Assembly: GCF_040081985.1 (NCBI RefSeq)
Contig: NZ_JBEBMH010000030.1
Location: 1-64,000, forward strand
Length of the DNA stretch: 64,000 nucleotides
Origin: Kumtagia yinganensis
GTDB lineage: Bacteria > Pseudomonadota > Alphaproteobacteria > Rhizobiales > Rhizobiaceae
Direction of reading: 5' to 3'
Made by a program: the position numbers and the translations under genes. This document shows, piece after piece, positions 54,384 through 63,532 of the stretch (position 1 is the stretch's first letter; each line of letters starts with the position of its first letter). Below the pieces are notes generated by a model. It was given only the letters and a program-made list of their open reading frames with translations. It was not told the origin of the DNA and did no database searches.

Positions 54384-55328
54384 CTACACGCCTTGCGCCA
54401 ACCCCGAAAGGAAGTAGAGCCAGCACAGCAGGCTGACAACCGACAGCAATGTCGTGATCGAGACGGTGGCGGCGACGAGTTCCTCGTCCACCCTGTATTC
54501 GCCAGCCAGAATGTACACGGTCTTGGCTGTCGGTACGGCGGCGCAGACCACGGCCGCGATGGTGTAGAGAGGGCCAAGGCCAGAGGCCAGACACAGGCCG
54601 TAGACGATAAGCGGCATCACGAGCAGTTTCACCACTGCCAGCGCGGCGGTGGTCCTGAAATTGGTGCGTATGCCTTCGATCGACAGGCCGAGGCCGATGG
54701 CGAACAGCGCGCATGGCGTGAGCGCGCCCGCGAATATGTTGAGATAGGCGGCGAGCGGGGCCGGGATCGGCAGGCCGACGACGGCCCATGCCAGGCCAAT
54801 CAGCGTCGACAGCACCATCGGGTTGAGCAGGATCTGCCGCGCCAGCGCACCGGCGCTCTTCTTTCCAGCGCGCGGCTCGTCGCGGCCGGACTCCAAAAGG
54901 ACCACCGTCAGGGGGAACATCACGCCCGCGACGAACACGGTCGCTATCGCGGCGGGCAGAACGGCGGGCTGTCCATAAATGGAATGCAGGATGGGAAGTG
55001 CCACGAAACCGGTGTTCGTCATCGCCGCCGTCATTCCATAGATGGTGCTTTCCGCACGGTTGCGCCCAAGGCTCATCCGTGCCGCCAGGAACACCAGGGC
55101 GAAACACAGGATCGAGCCGCCGCCGAAGGCGAACAGGAAACGCCACTCCAGCAGGTTGCGGGCCGGTTCCTGCGCGATGGTGACGACGAGCAGCGCCGGC
55201 ATCGCCACATTGTATGCGAAATGCACCAGCCCGTCGGCCAGCGATTTGGAGACGTAGCCCAGCTGGCCGGCGAGCCAGCCGGTGACGATGACGGCGAAGA
55301 CCGGAAGGACCAGACCGGCGACTTCCAT
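54384..55328 (-). CDS. AEC family transporter
   Basis: The 314-residue inner-membrane carrier belongs to the auxin efflux carrier (AEC) family, with about ten helices. The N-terminal half contains NVAMPALLVVTIAQEPARNL and GMTAAMTNTGFVALPI; the C-terminal half has NPMVLSTLIGLAWAVVGLP and CALFAIGLGLSIEG. Bacterial members export or import organic acids and related anions. The substrate is unknown. ATG 55328 starts the first helix. Confidence 0.9.
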   Translation of the reverse strand: MEVAGLVLPVFAVIVTGWLAGQLGYVSKSLADGLVHFAYNVAMPALLVVTIAQEPARNLLEWRFLFAFGGGSILCFALVFLAARMSLGRNRAESTIYGMTAAMTNTGFVALPILHSIYGQPAVLPAAIATVFVAGVMFPLTVVLLESGRDEPRAGKKSAGALARQILLNPMVLSTLIGLAWAVVGLPIPAPLAAYLNIFAGALTPCALFAIGLGLSIEGIRTNFRTTAALAVVKLLVMPLIVYGLCLASGLGPLYTIAAVVCAAVPTAKTVYILAGEYRVDEELVAATVSITTLLSVVSLLCWLYFLSGLAQGV

Positions 55329-55468
55329 TCCTGCTCCCCTCGAGGACAAGCGCGTCGGACCCGCAGCCAAGCATATGCGCCGGAGCCTGTCGCCGGTCTT
55401 TTAGGATTTTGGGGCGGATTCTGCTTTCCGCTGACTTGCAAGCAACGATTGAGCGGGTGGCAACACGG

Positions 55469-56077
55469 CTATTCGCCGTTCAGCAGCGCCAGGATCAGTT
55501 GCTGGACGTTGCCTCCATCGCCCATCTCGACGCGGTCGAACTCACGGCCTTTTCGGCGCTGCTCCTGCGAGAGTTCCGACAGGCGCGCGGTCAGCACGGT
55601 GCGGATTTTCTTGCAGCCGGGATCGTCCTCGACGGTAAGGCCGACACTATAGGCGACGATCTCGCGTACCATCTCGATAATGTACTGGCCGTGCACCTTC
55701 TCATGCGCGGCAATGCCGGCCAAAAACGGTTTCCAGCGGGCGCTGGTGGCGGCCGGCAGCTTTTGCGAGGGTTTCGGCAGCTTATAGGTGATGATGAGTT
55801 TCGGTTTCGCCGACGCAAGCACGCAGGAATTGCCGCGGCTCTGGTAGTCGCGCTGCCAGGTCAGCTTGAAATTGGTGAAGGCGATGACGCGGCGTCCCTT
55901 GCCTATCTCGGGGCCATGTTCACCCATGGAGACGTAGAGTTCGGGCGGCGTCGTGCCGGAGATGGCGTAGGGCTCGACTTTTTCCACCGGCTGCCAGGTG
56001 TCGATCACCGCGTCCTGCGCGGCGGCTGAGGAAAGGCCGAACAGGACCGCAGCGACTAACCCGATGAATGTCCGCAC
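55469..56077 (-). CDS. DUF922 family secreted putative zinc protease
   Basis: The product of about 202 residues starts at a GTG with a signal peptide (FIGLVAAVLFGLSSAAAQ). It carries the HExxH zinc motif in AGIAAHEKVHGQYIIEM, the hallmark of DUF922 putative periplasmic metalloproteases. Two cysteines occur (NSCVLAS and DPGCKKI). The upstream part of the frame does not look like protein. Whether it is active is not known. Confidence 0.82.
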   Translation of the reverse strand: MRTFIGLVAAVLFGLSSAAAQDAVIDTWQPVEKVEPYAISGTTPPELYVSMGEHGPEIGKGRRVIAFTNFKLTWQRDYQSRGNSCVLASAKPKLIITYKLPKPSQKLPAATSARWKPFLAGIAAHEKVHGQYIIEMVREIVAYSVGLTVEDDPGCKKIRTVLTARLSELSQEQRRKGREFDRVEMGDGGNVQQLILALLNGE

Positions 56078-56164
56078 GCCGGCTCCGTCGATTGTTTGCA
56101 GGGCGACAGTATGGGCGGAGGCCGGCGGTTTCAACCGCCGAGGGCCGACGTCCAACGACAGCAG

Positions 56165-56800
56165 TCAGGTCAGCATGTCGGTAAAGGTTTCGCGGTGAAC
56201 CCGGTCCGTTGCTTCGCGCGGTACGTAATGCAGCCCGACTACGCCGTTCTCGTAGGATCGGGAATCAATGAGCTGTAGATCGAGCCCCGAAGGCAGTTTT
56301 GCGAACCAGGATTTTCCGGGCGAGACCGTCGGATAGACGAAGAAGCGGTATTCGTCGACCAGGCCGAGCGCGACGACGGATTGGGCGAAACTTGCGCCGC
56401 CGGAGAGGTGGATGTCGCCGCCGGGCTCCGCCTTCAGAGCGGCGAGGTGTTTTGCGAGGTCGCTGTCGGTGGCTGCGACGACCTGCTCGACGCTGCTCCA
56501 CGGGGTCAGAGGCGAGGCGCCGGAACGCGAGAAGACCAGCTTCTTCACGGTGTTCATGCGGTGCGCCATGCGGCGGTTGGTTTCGGTGCCTTCGGAGACC
56601 GCGCCCGGCCAATAGGCTGCCATCTCCTCATAGGTCGTGCGGCCGACCAGCACCGTGTCGTAGCCGGCATAGATGCGGTCGATCTCCTGGTACTGGTCGT
56701 CGCTGACGCCATGCAGCCAGGCCATCGGATCGTCGAGACGGCCGTCGAGCGTCGTCATCATCTGCAGGACGATTTTCCGTCGCGGCTGAGCGGCGCTCAT
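56165..56800 (-). CDS. Dihydrofolate-reductase-family protein (RibD C-terminal-like)
   Basis: The 211-residue protein has the RibD C-terminal/DHFR fold, with KIVLQMMTTLDGRLDDP, VLVGRTTYEEMAAYWPG, and DIHLSGGASFAQSVVALGLV as the substrate and nucleotide parts. It overlaps the AHSA1 gene by four bases and belongs to an ArsR-AHSA1-DHFR operon, a common combination in soil bacteria. The physiological substrate is unknown. Confidence 0.88.
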   Translation of the reverse strand: MSAAQPRRKIVLQMMTTLDGRLDDPMAWLHGVSDDQYQEIDRIYAGYDTVLVGRTTYEEMAAYWPGAVSEGTETNRRMAHRMNTVKKLVFSRSGASPLTPWSSVEQVVAATDSDLAKHLAALKAEPGGDIHLSGGASFAQSVVALGLVDEYRFFVYPTVSPGKSWFAKLPSGLDLQLIDSRSYENGVVGLHYVPREATDRVHRETFTDMLT

Positions 56801-57273
56801 GGGCCCTGCTCCACCAGCCGGGCAAGTTGTCCCATGACGGTGCCCCAGCCGTCGTAAAAACCCATCTCGGCATGCATGTTGCGGTCGGCATTGTTCTTGT
56901 GCATGACATGGGCGGCATAGTCCGTGCCGCCGGGATGGTCGGCAAGCGTGATGATCGCGGTCATGAAACCCTGGTCGGCCGGTCGCCAGCCGCCGGTCAG
57001 TGCATCGGTGAAGACGATGCGGTGGCCCTCGTCGACGGCGAGGAAGCAGGCATTGAGATGCGAGGCGAAGGCTCCGCCGTTCTCGCTGATCTCGGTGACC
57101 AGCCCACCGCCGGGCCGCATATCCATCTCGACCACCTTGCAGAGCGCCGGCTCCGGGATCCACCATTTCTCGAATTTTCTCGGATCGGTCCAGGCGCTCC
57201 AGATGGCGGCGCGCGGCGCCTTGATGAGGCGCGAGATGGTCAGGTCCAGATCGGGATTCAGCGGCGGGTTCAT
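56797..57273 (-). CDS. SRPBCC/AHSA1 family protein
   Basis: The 158-residue protein has the AHSA1-like START fold, with LTISRLIKAPRAAIWSAWTD at the start and DGWGTVMGQLARLVE at the end. Such proteins bind hydrophobic ligands. It overlaps the ArsR gene upstream by four bases and the DHFR-like gene downstream by four, so all three are translated together. Confidence 0.9.
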   Translation of the reverse strand: MNPPLNPDLDLTISRLIKAPRAAIWSAWTDPRKFEKWWIPEPALCKVVEMDMRPGGGLVTEISENGGAFASHLNACFLAVDEGHRIVFTDALTGGWRPADQGFMTAIITLADHPGGTDYAAHVMHKNNADRNMHAEMGFYDGWGTVMGQLARLVEQGP

Positions 57274-57599
57274 GTCGGGTTTTCCCTTGTGACGAATTTT
57301 TCCAGGCGGTCGGTGCGGGCTTCCCAGAGCGAACGTTGCGCGGCGAGCCAGGATTCGACCGCGGCGAACTGTTTCTTCTCGATGGCGCAGGTGCGCACCC
57401 GGCCCTGCTTGACGGTGCGGATCCAGCCGCTCTCCTCCAGCAGATTGATGTGCTTCATGAATGAAGGCAGCGCCATGTCGAACGGTTTTGCCAGGTCGCT
57501 GATGCTGGCCGGCCCCTGCCCCAGCCGGCCGAGCACGGCGCGGCGGGTTGGGTCGGCAAGCGCTTGGAAGACGCCGTCGAGCCTTTGATAGTTTTCCAT
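57270..57599 (-). CDS. ArsR-family winged-helix regulator
   Basis: The 109-residue protein has a winged helix with ALADPTRRAVLGRLGQG, SISDLAKPFDMALPSFMKHI and the wing WIRTVKQGRVRTCAIE. No metal-binding ELCVCDL motif is present, so it is of the type found with AHSA1 genes rather than metal sensing. It is the first gene of its operon and probably represses it. Confidence 0.9.
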   Translation of the reverse strand: MENYQRLDGVFQALADPTRRAVLGRLGQGPASISDLAKPFDMALPSFMKHINLLEESGWIRTVKQGRVRTCAIEKKQFAAVESWLAAQRSLWEARTDRLEKFVTRENPT

Positions 57600-57666
57600 A
57601 AGGCTAAGTATCAGGCGAGAATAGTTAGCGCAAGGGCTAAGCGTTAGCACCTCTGCCTTTCGTAAC

Positions 57667-58299
57667 CTACCAGCGCAGAAGCCGCCCGCCCGCTACCGCT
57701 CCCACTGCCGTCAGCAGGATTATCGCCAGCGTGTACCAGGTGGCGACGAAGAGCGGGGAATCGTCAGAGCAATGGGCGGCGTAGAACGTGGCGGCGATGC
57801 CACCGGCCAGCAGGCCGGCAAGCGCGCCGGCAGCGCGCGGATTTGTCGGAGCGCCCTGGCGCATGGCCCAGAGCAGGATCGCCAGCGGGCCAAGCCCGAT
57901 CAGCGGGATGAAGGTCATGCACAAGACCGCATTGTGGCCTATCCAGCGCGCTTCCCATTGGCTTGGCGGCAGCAGGAAGAGCTCGAGCATGACGGCCGCC
58001 AGCGCCAGCATCGGCGCGACGAAAAGCAGGCGCCAGGCAACCGGCGCGCCGGGGCGCGACAGGGCGGCGAAGGCGCCCACGGCAGTAGATGCCAACGCAA
58101 CGGTCAGCACGAACTTGAACAGGAAGCGCGGGGTCTCCATCGCCAGCGCGATGTCGGGCCTCGGACCAAGCATGGCGAAGAAGACCATGCCCCCGGCAAT
58201 GGCGGCTGCGGCAAGCGCGGCCGCCAACACAAGGGAAAGGCGCGGCGCGGAAGATGCTGCGTCCCGCGCCAGTCCCCTGATGAGGCTTTCCGTGTCCAT
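57667..58299 (-). CDS. NrsF-family anti-sigma factor (DUF1109)
   Basis: The 210-residue inner-membrane protein has six hydrophobic helices and a short cytoplasmic N-terminus (MDTESLIRGLARDAASSAPR) of the NrsF/DUF1109 type. Cysteines in NAVLCMTF and AAHCSDDS are candidate redox sensors. It shares one base with the ECF sigma gene upstream (TGATG). It likely holds that sigma factor inactive until a signal. Confidence 0.88.
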   Translation of the reverse strand: MDTESLIRGLARDAASSAPRLSLVLAAALAAAAIAGGMVFFAMLGPRPDIALAMETPRFLFKFVLTVALASTAVGAFAALSRPGAPVAWRLLFVAPMLALAAVMLELFLLPPSQWEARWIGHNAVLCMTFIPLIGLGPLAILLWAMRQGAPTNPRAAGALAGLLAGGIAATFYAAHCSDDSPLFVATWYTLAIILLTAVGAVAGGRLLRW

Positions 58300-58826
58300 C
58301 AGGTCTGCCCCCTGGCGATGGCCGCCAGCCCGCGATGCAGGGCGACGCGCACAGCCGTCTCGTTCATGCCCAATGCCTGCGCGGTCTCGGCGATGGATCG
58401 GCCTTCAATCGAGATCGAGGTCACCACCTGGCGCTGGCCGGGCGGCAGGCGCCCGAGTGCGCGCTCGACCTCGCGCGGGCTGGCGCTTTCGCGCTCGGGT
58501 TCGGCCAGCGTCTCGGCGAAATCGGCGATGTCGACCTCGATATGCCGTCCACGGCGGCGGAAGGCGTCGATGATCTTGTACTTGGCGATGGCGAAGACCC
58601 AGGGACGCACCGGCGCATCGCTGCGCCAGGTGTGGCGTTTGGTGTGGATCGCCAGCAAGGTCTCCTGCACGATATCCTCCGGGTCGACTGCATGGTCGAT
58701 CCTGCGGCGCGCGAAGCCGCGCACCAGGCTAGCCACGCGGGACAGGAAGGCCGCGTAAGCCTTCTCGTCACCGCCGAGCGCGGCGCGCAGCAGCCGGGCA
58801 AGTTCGGTTTCGTCGGCCGCCGTCAC
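58299..58826 (-). CDS. ECF-family RNA polymerase sigma factor
   Basis: The product of about 175 residues has region 2 (SLVRGFARRRIDHAVDPEDI, then VRPWVFAIAKYKIIDAFRRR) and region 4 (GRSIAETAQALGMNETAVRV). It belongs with NrsF-type anti-sigma factors that respond to metal or oxidative stress. The GTG at 58826, preceded by GAGAG, is preferred; GTG 58850 is possible. The frame upstream does not look like protein. Confidence 0.9.
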   Translation of the reverse strand: MTAADETELARLLRAALGGDEKAYAAFLSRVASLVRGFARRRIDHAVDPEDIVQETLLAIHTKRHTWRSDAPVRPWVFAIAKYKIIDAFRRRGRHIEVDIADFAETLAEPERESASPREVERALGRLPPGQRQVVTSISIEGRSIAETAQALGMNETAVRVALHRGLAAIARGQT

Positions 58827-59437
58827 CAGGCTCTCACAGCACTTCGCCACGCACACGAAATTGTTACACCGCCGGCGGTCGATATCGGCAACGGGGCGGA
58901 TGCGGTCATCACGAAACCATCCAAGGGCTGGTGTCACGTGGTCGGAGGCAAGGGCTTCGCACTCCGCCGATGCTCCGTCAACCGGGCAATGCAATTGGCC
59001 GCACTATCCCGCGAAACGGGAAAGTCGTTCCCGAAGCGAGCGGCTTATCGTGAAATGTGGCCCCGCTAGTCTGCCGAGACGGCACGGGAGCGTATAATGA
59101 GCTTTTCGACTAGAGAATCCACGGACATCGGCGCGGGACAGAGCGACCGGAGCGTGGATGGCCGTCCGCCCGATGGCGGCGGGCGAGCGGCCGAGGCGAC
59201 GTCGCGATGCGGCGGCGACTGCGCGGCGTGCCCCAGGCGGATGCTGCATGGATTCGGCATTCAACCGTCGCCCGGCGACGGTTGAATGCCTGCCGGCAAG
59301 GCCCGGCGATGACGCCGCCCCGCAAAACCTCGCCGGCACTTTCGCCCCGGGCAGCGGCGCGGAAGCTCTGGCATGTCCCCGTCGCCGGCCGCGCCGCGGC
59401 CGGCTTGTCCAAGACGCCGGACACAAGCCTTGCCGGC
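58827..59437. other. Gene-free region with strong palindromes
   Basis: About 610 bp lie between the sigma gene start and the stop of the solute-binding protein. Small frames here look like shadows and none has a good ribosome binding site plus protein-like composition. The part after about 59150 is very GC-rich and full of short inverted repeats. The sigma promoter must lie near 58830-58950. Confidence 0.6.
59256..59290. repeat. Perfect 17-bp palindrome
   Basis: GGCATTCAACCGTCGCC and its exact complement are separated by a single base. It lies about 150 bp past the stop codon of the downstream minus-strand gene, too far for a simple terminator, with more GC-rich palindromes around it. Confidence 0.9.
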
Positions 59438-61081
59438 TCAGGCCTGTTCGGCCAGCCAGGTGTTCTCGAAATGCTGTTCGTAGGCCTGGTGCATCTGATA
59501 GCCCATGACGGTCGGCTTCATGTGGCAGAACAGTTTTCGCCAGAAGGGCTGCACGATGACGCCAGAATCCTGCAGGATGCGCTCGAGATCCTTCATCAGC
59601 ACGCGGCGCTTGTCGGCGTCGGCAATCGCGTTTGCCTCGCGCAGTTTTGCGTCGAACTCGGCGTCGGAGAAGGCGCTCTCGTTCCAGGCACTGCCGGTCT
59701 GGTAGGCGAGCGCCAGCGTCTGGATGCCGAGCGGGCGGGCGTTCCAGTTGGTGGTGGCGAAGGGATATTTCGTCCAGTCGTTCCAGAAGGTCGATTCCGG
59801 ATAGATGGTGCGCTTCACCTTGAAGCCGGCGTCGCGCATCTGCTGGGCGATCACGTCGGAGGATTCCTTGCGGTAGTCGGCGTCGACGGAGATCAGCTCG
59901 AACTCGAAATCGGACTGGCCGGCCTCGGCCAGCAGTGCCTTCGCCTTCTCGGGGTCCCGGCGGATCGGCGGCAGTTCGGCATAGTCGGGATGCATCGGGC
60001 CGACATGGTGGTTTTCGGCCACCGTGCCCATGCCGTCGGCGCCGAGCTTCAGCACCACCTCGTTGTCGACGGCGAGCTGGATGGCGTTGCGCACGCGCTT
60101 GTCGTCATAGGGTTTGTTGGCGACGTTGCTGCGCGCCACGATGGTGGTGGCGGTGACGATCTCCGACTTCTTCAGGCCGAAGCCGTCGAGGATTCCGACA
60201 TCCGCCGTCTGGGTCTGGCCATTGAGGTCGATCTCGCCGGATTCGAAGGCATTGACCGTGGCGTTGGAATCGGTGCCGTAGTCGGTCCAGTCGATGCCGT
60301 CGAGAAAAACCTCGCCGCCCCACCAGGAGCCTTCGGGGCGGCGCCGCACCGAGGCCTTCACGCCGACGTCGAAGGCCGTGAGTTCGAACGGGCCGGTGCC
60401 GACCGGCTGTTCGGCCAGGGTCTTGCCGGCGGCGTCGAAGCCGCGATGCACGATCAGGGCCGGATAGTCGGTCATCGCAGGCACGATGGTGATGTCGGGG
60501 CGCGACAGCGTCAGCACCACGGTATGGTCGTCCTTGATGACAATGGCCTCCTTGGCCGCCTTCTTGGTATCGGGGTCGATCAGCGCGCCCATGCGGCCGG
60601 CCATGGAGTTGCCGGCGGCGTCCTTGTCGCACCAGCGGGTGATGTTGAAGGCGACGTCCTCGGCGGTGAAGGCATCGCCGTTCGACCATTTTACGCCCGG
60701 CCGCACCTTCAGCACGTACTGTTTTGCGTCTTCGCTGATCTCCCAGCCTTCCAGCAGCATAGGCTTGAAGGTGAAGTCCGGATTCCAGCGCACCAGCGGC
60801 TCGATGAACTGCATGGCGACGTTGCCCATCTGCGAGACGCTGAACTTTCGCGGGTCGTCGACGGCCATGACCTGCATGCTGACCTTGAGGACGCCGCCCT
60901 TCTTCGGCGTGCCGGCGTCCTCCGCTGCCGCCGGGCGCGGCATGCCGATCATGCCATAGGCCGCTGCAGCGCTTGCGCCAAAGATGCTGGCCAGCGCCAG
61001 GAACTCGCGGCGGTCGAGTTTTCCGTCGCGCGCGGCACGGGCATAACCGGCGACGGCCGGGTGCAGATCCTTGGATTTCAT
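59438..61081 (-). CDS. ABC transporter substrate-binding protein, family 5, Tat signal
   Basis: The 547-residue periplasmic protein has a twin-arginine signal (LDRREFLALASIFG) and the family 5 fold, with LVRWNPDFTFKPMLLEGWEI and WSNGDAFTAEDVAFNI. It binds peptides or similar solutes. ATG 61081 follows GGGAG; ATG 61096 would add five residues. No permease or ATPase is adjacent in this window, so it is an orphan here. The LysR gene diverges from it and may control it. Confidence 0.9.
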   Translation of the reverse strand: MKSKDLHPAVAGYARAARDGKLDRREFLALASIFGASAAAAYGMIGMPRPAAAEDAGTPKKGGVLKVSMQVMAVDDPRKFSVSQMGNVAMQFIEPLVRWNPDFTFKPMLLEGWEISEDAKQYVLKVRPGVKWSNGDAFTAEDVAFNITRWCDKDAAGNSMAGRMGALIDPDTKKAAKEAIVIKDDHTVVLTLSRPDITIVPAMTDYPALIVHRGFDAAGKTLAEQPVGTGPFELTAFDVGVKASVRRRPEGSWWGGEVFLDGIDWTDYGTDSNATVNAFESGEIDLNGQTQTADVGILDGFGLKKSEIVTATTIVARSNVANKPYDDKRVRNAIQLAVDNEVVLKLGADGMGTVAENHHVGPMHPDYAELPPIRRDPEKAKALLAEAGQSDFEFELISVDADYRKESSDVIAQQMRDAGFKVKRTIYPESTFWNDWTKYPFATTNWNARPLGIQTLALAYQTGSAWNESAFSDAEFDAKLREANAIADADKRRVLMKDLERILQDSGVIVQPFWRKLFCHMKPTVMGYQMHQAYEQHFENTWLAEQA

Positions 61082-61209
61082 GTCTTTTTCTCCCATTGTC
61101 TTGACGGTTTGGTTGAATTGGCACCGGCACGCAATCCGCGCCGGCGCAATCGATCGATGGCGGCCGCGCCTGTGGCGGCTGCCATCGTGTTGGGAAGCGA
61201 GGGGCGGCG

Positions 61210-62106
61210 ATGAATCTGCTGGTGGCGATGAAGGTGTTCGACCGCACCTGTGCGCTGGGCAGCCTGTCGGCGGCGGCACGCGACCTCAACATGTCGACCA
61301 CGGCGGTGAGCCGGCTCATCAAGGAACTGGAGGACGACCTCGGCGTCAGGCTGATCAACCGCACGACGCGCCGCCTCGGCCTGACCGAGGCCGGCCGCGA
61401 ATACAGCGAACGCACGCGCATCCTGCTCAACGAGATCGCCGAACTGCAGGATTCGACACGCGGCCTCCACAGCGCCACGCGCGGACTGCTGCGCATCTCC
61501 TGTTCCAACGTGCTCGCGCAGACGCGCATCACGAAACTGCTGCCGAAATTTTTGAACGAGAACCCGCAGGCCTCGATCGAATTCAACCTGACCTCGCGCT
61601 ACGTGGTCGGCATCGTCGAGGAAGGCTACGACGTGGCGATCCGCTTCGAGGCGCAGACGGATTCGGCGTTGATTGCCCGCCAGCTCGGGCAGGTGCGCAA
61701 TTATGTCTGCGCCACGCCGGCCTATCTGGAGCGGCACGGCAGGCCGAAGCATCCGCAGGAACTGGCGGCGCATTCCTGCGTGCTCAGCAATTTCGCGCGG
61801 CGCATCGGAACCTGGCCATTTGTCGGCGAGGACGGACCGTTCAACGCGGCTGTCGGCGGGCGCGTGTCCACCAATAGCGTCGAGGCCGCCTACCAGATGA
61901 CGCTGGCCGGCTTCGGTATCGGCAACCTGCCGAGCCTGCTGGTCGACAGGGCGATCGCAGCGGGCGAGTTGGTCGTGCTGCTCGACGAGTTCAGGCCGGG
62001 CTCCAGCCCGATCTACGCCGTCTATCCGCACCGCACCTATGTGGCGGGCAAGGTGCGCGCTTTCGTGGAGTTCCTGGCGCGGGAGCTGTCGCCGGATCTG
62101 GTTTGA
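61210..62106 (+). CDS. LysR family transcriptional regulator
   Basis: The 298-residue regulator has an N-terminal winged helix (LGSLSAAARDLNMSTTAVSR, then RLINRTTRRLGLTEAG) and a periplasmic-binding-like effector domain (CSNVLAQTRITKLLPKFL). The 128-bp gap to the divergent solute-binding protein gene is the expected site for its operator. The effector is unknown. Confidence 0.94.
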   Translation: MNLLVAMKVFDRTCALGSLSAAARDLNMSTTAVSRLIKELEDDLGVRLINRTTRRLGLTEAGREYSERTRILLNEIAELQDSTRGLHSATRGLLRISCSNVLAQTRITKLLPKFLNENPQASIEFNLTSRYVVGIVEEGYDVAIRFEAQTDSALIARQLGQVRNYVCATPAYLERHGRPKHPQELAAHSCVLSNFARRIGTWPFVGEDGPFNAAVGGRVSTNSVEAAYQMTLAGFGIGNLPSLLVDRAIAAGELVVLLDEFRPGSSPIYAVYPHRTYVAGKVRAFVEFLARELSPDLV

Positions 62107-62141
62107 AGGCTTTGGGTTGACAAGGAGGCTACGCCGCTGAC

Positions 62142-62290
62142 GGCCCCCTCCCCCTTGTGGGGAGGGATACAGTGTGGGGGTGCTGCCGTACGTCGTCGGT
62201 CGAATTTTATCTTGAAGGGGAACCATACCGGATTGGTTGACATGGTTTCGACCCCCACCCGTTATCCCTCCCCACAAGGGGGAGGGGGTC
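62142..62290. repeat. Palindromic intergenic element
   Basis: Arms of 27-28 bp at 62142-62168 and 62263-62290 are inverted copies with one mismatch, and a second nested pair (GTGGGGGT near 62174 with ACCCCCAC near 62251) lies inside. It sits between the convergent lysR and PhyH genes, like the element at 44919-45125 but with different sequence. Confidence 0.85.
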
Positions 62291-62441
62291 GTCGGCGGCC
62301 CACTTCTTTCACCAAGGTCGGCGCCGATAGCGCAGCAACCGAGATACTCGTTCATTTCTATTCGGTTCACATGCGCGCAGCCGGCGGGCGCGACAAGGCA
62401 CCCACCGTCAGCATTTGCAGATTGAAGCGGGGCGGGCGGCA
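62291..62441. other. Spacer between palindromic element and PhyH gene
   Basis: This 151-bp stretch to the PhyH stop codon has no convincing gene or hairpin. Nothing further is seen. Confidence 0.5.
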
Positions 62442-63314
62442 CTACTTCCACCACTGCCGAGTATCGTAGAGAGGCCCAGGCTCCTCGAAGAGCTTTTCGT
62501 ATTTGCAGAGTTTTGGCGTATCGCCGAGAGGCGTCGAGACGCCGTCGCGAAAAGCCCATTCGCCGCGCTGGGTGGTGTCGGCGCGCACATAGCTGGACAA
62601 AGCGAAGGCGCGGTCGTGCTCGGACTTGTTCGGCGCCGAGCCGTGGACGGTCAGCAGGCCCCACATTGCGAGGTCGCCGGGTTCCAGTTCAAGGTCGACG
62701 ATGGTGCCGGGATCGATGCCGACCTGAAGCAATTCGTCCTCGGCGGTAAGGCCCTTCATCAGCTCGCCGGTGCCCTCGTCCGACAGGCCGAGATAACCCA
62801 GCTTATGGCTACCGGGCACAACCTGCAGGCAGCCGTTCTCCTTCGTCGCCCGGTCGACGGCCAGCCCGGTGGTGACGGTGGCCTCGGCGATGTTGTCGAA
62901 CGCGCTCTGCTTGCGGAAGCGCAGATCCTGGTGGAAGCGGTAACCGGTGAGATTTGCGCCGGGCGGCTTCCAGTGCAATTGCTGGGCGATCTGCTTGATA
63001 TCCTTGCCGATCAGCCCTTCGAGCAGCATCAGGTAGCGCTCGTCGCGGCGGAACCGCTCGAAATAGGCGTTGATCCACGAGAACCAGTAAGCCTGCAACA
63101 CATAGCGCTTGCCGAAATCGGCTTCCGGCAGAATCTGGAAGTTGAGGTTGCCGTGCCGGTAGGTGGCGTGGTGCTTCAGCCCCTCCTCGTAGACGGCCAG
63201 GGTTTCGCGCTTCAGTTGCTCCACTTCGTCGCCATCGACGAAACCGCGAACGATCGCGTAGCCTTCCTCGCGGTATTGCTCGACGGCGTCGCGCGCCTGC
63301 CCGGCAGTAATCAT
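62442..63314 (-). CDS. Phytanoyl-CoA dioxygenase (PhyH) family protein
   Basis: The 290-residue protein belongs to the Fe(II)/2-oxoglutarate-dependent PhyH family. The iron ligands are in FHQDLRF (HxD) and the later VHGSAPNKS (His), with a double-stranded beta-helix context (GLAVDRATKENGCLQVVPGS). It hydroxylates an unknown substrate. ATG 63314 begins the conserved region (MITAGQARDAVEQYREEGYA). A MarR gene diverges from it, 218 bp away. Confidence 0.88.
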   Translation of the reverse strand: MITAGQARDAVEQYREEGYAIVRGFVDGDEVEQLKRETLAVYEEGLKHHATYRHGNLNFQILPEADFGKRYVLQAYWFSWINAYFERFRRDERYLMLLEGLIGKDIKQIAQQLHWKPPGANLTGYRFHQDLRFRKQSAFDNIAEATVTTGLAVDRATKENGCLQVVPGSHKLGYLGLSDEGTGELMKGLTAEDELLQVGIDPGTIVDLELEPGDLAMWGLLTVHGSAPNKSEHDRAFALSSYVRADTTQRGEWAFRDGVSTPLGDTPKLCKYEKLFEEPGPLYDTRQWWK

Positions 63315-63515
63315 CGGCCTGTCCTCGTCCGTCTCGATTGCGGCGATGATATCCACGAGGGCAAAACCGATAAGGCACGGAATGCGGGAACGACTTTCCC
63401 GGAAATCGGCAAAATCCGCCGCAGGGCCAGCGCTGGCACAGCGGCCGCAAAGACGATGGTGCAGCGCAAAAATTTCCGTCGGCTGGGCTTGCCTCCCTTG
63501 TTTAGTGAGCATGCT

Positions 63516-63521
63516 TATAAT
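63516..63521 (+). promoter_or_regulatory. Likely -10 element before marR
   Basis: TATAAT occurs 11 bases before ATG 63533, next to the palindrome AGCATGCT (63509-63516), a plausible MarR operator. No well-spaced -35 was found, and the short distance would give an almost leaderless transcript. Confidence 0.35.
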
Positions 63522-63532
63522 ATATTGCGCTC

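Noticed and set aside
59097..59285. Small plus-strand frame near the palindrome
   Set aside because: Arg/Gly-rich composition and overlap with the palindrome suggest a random open frame.
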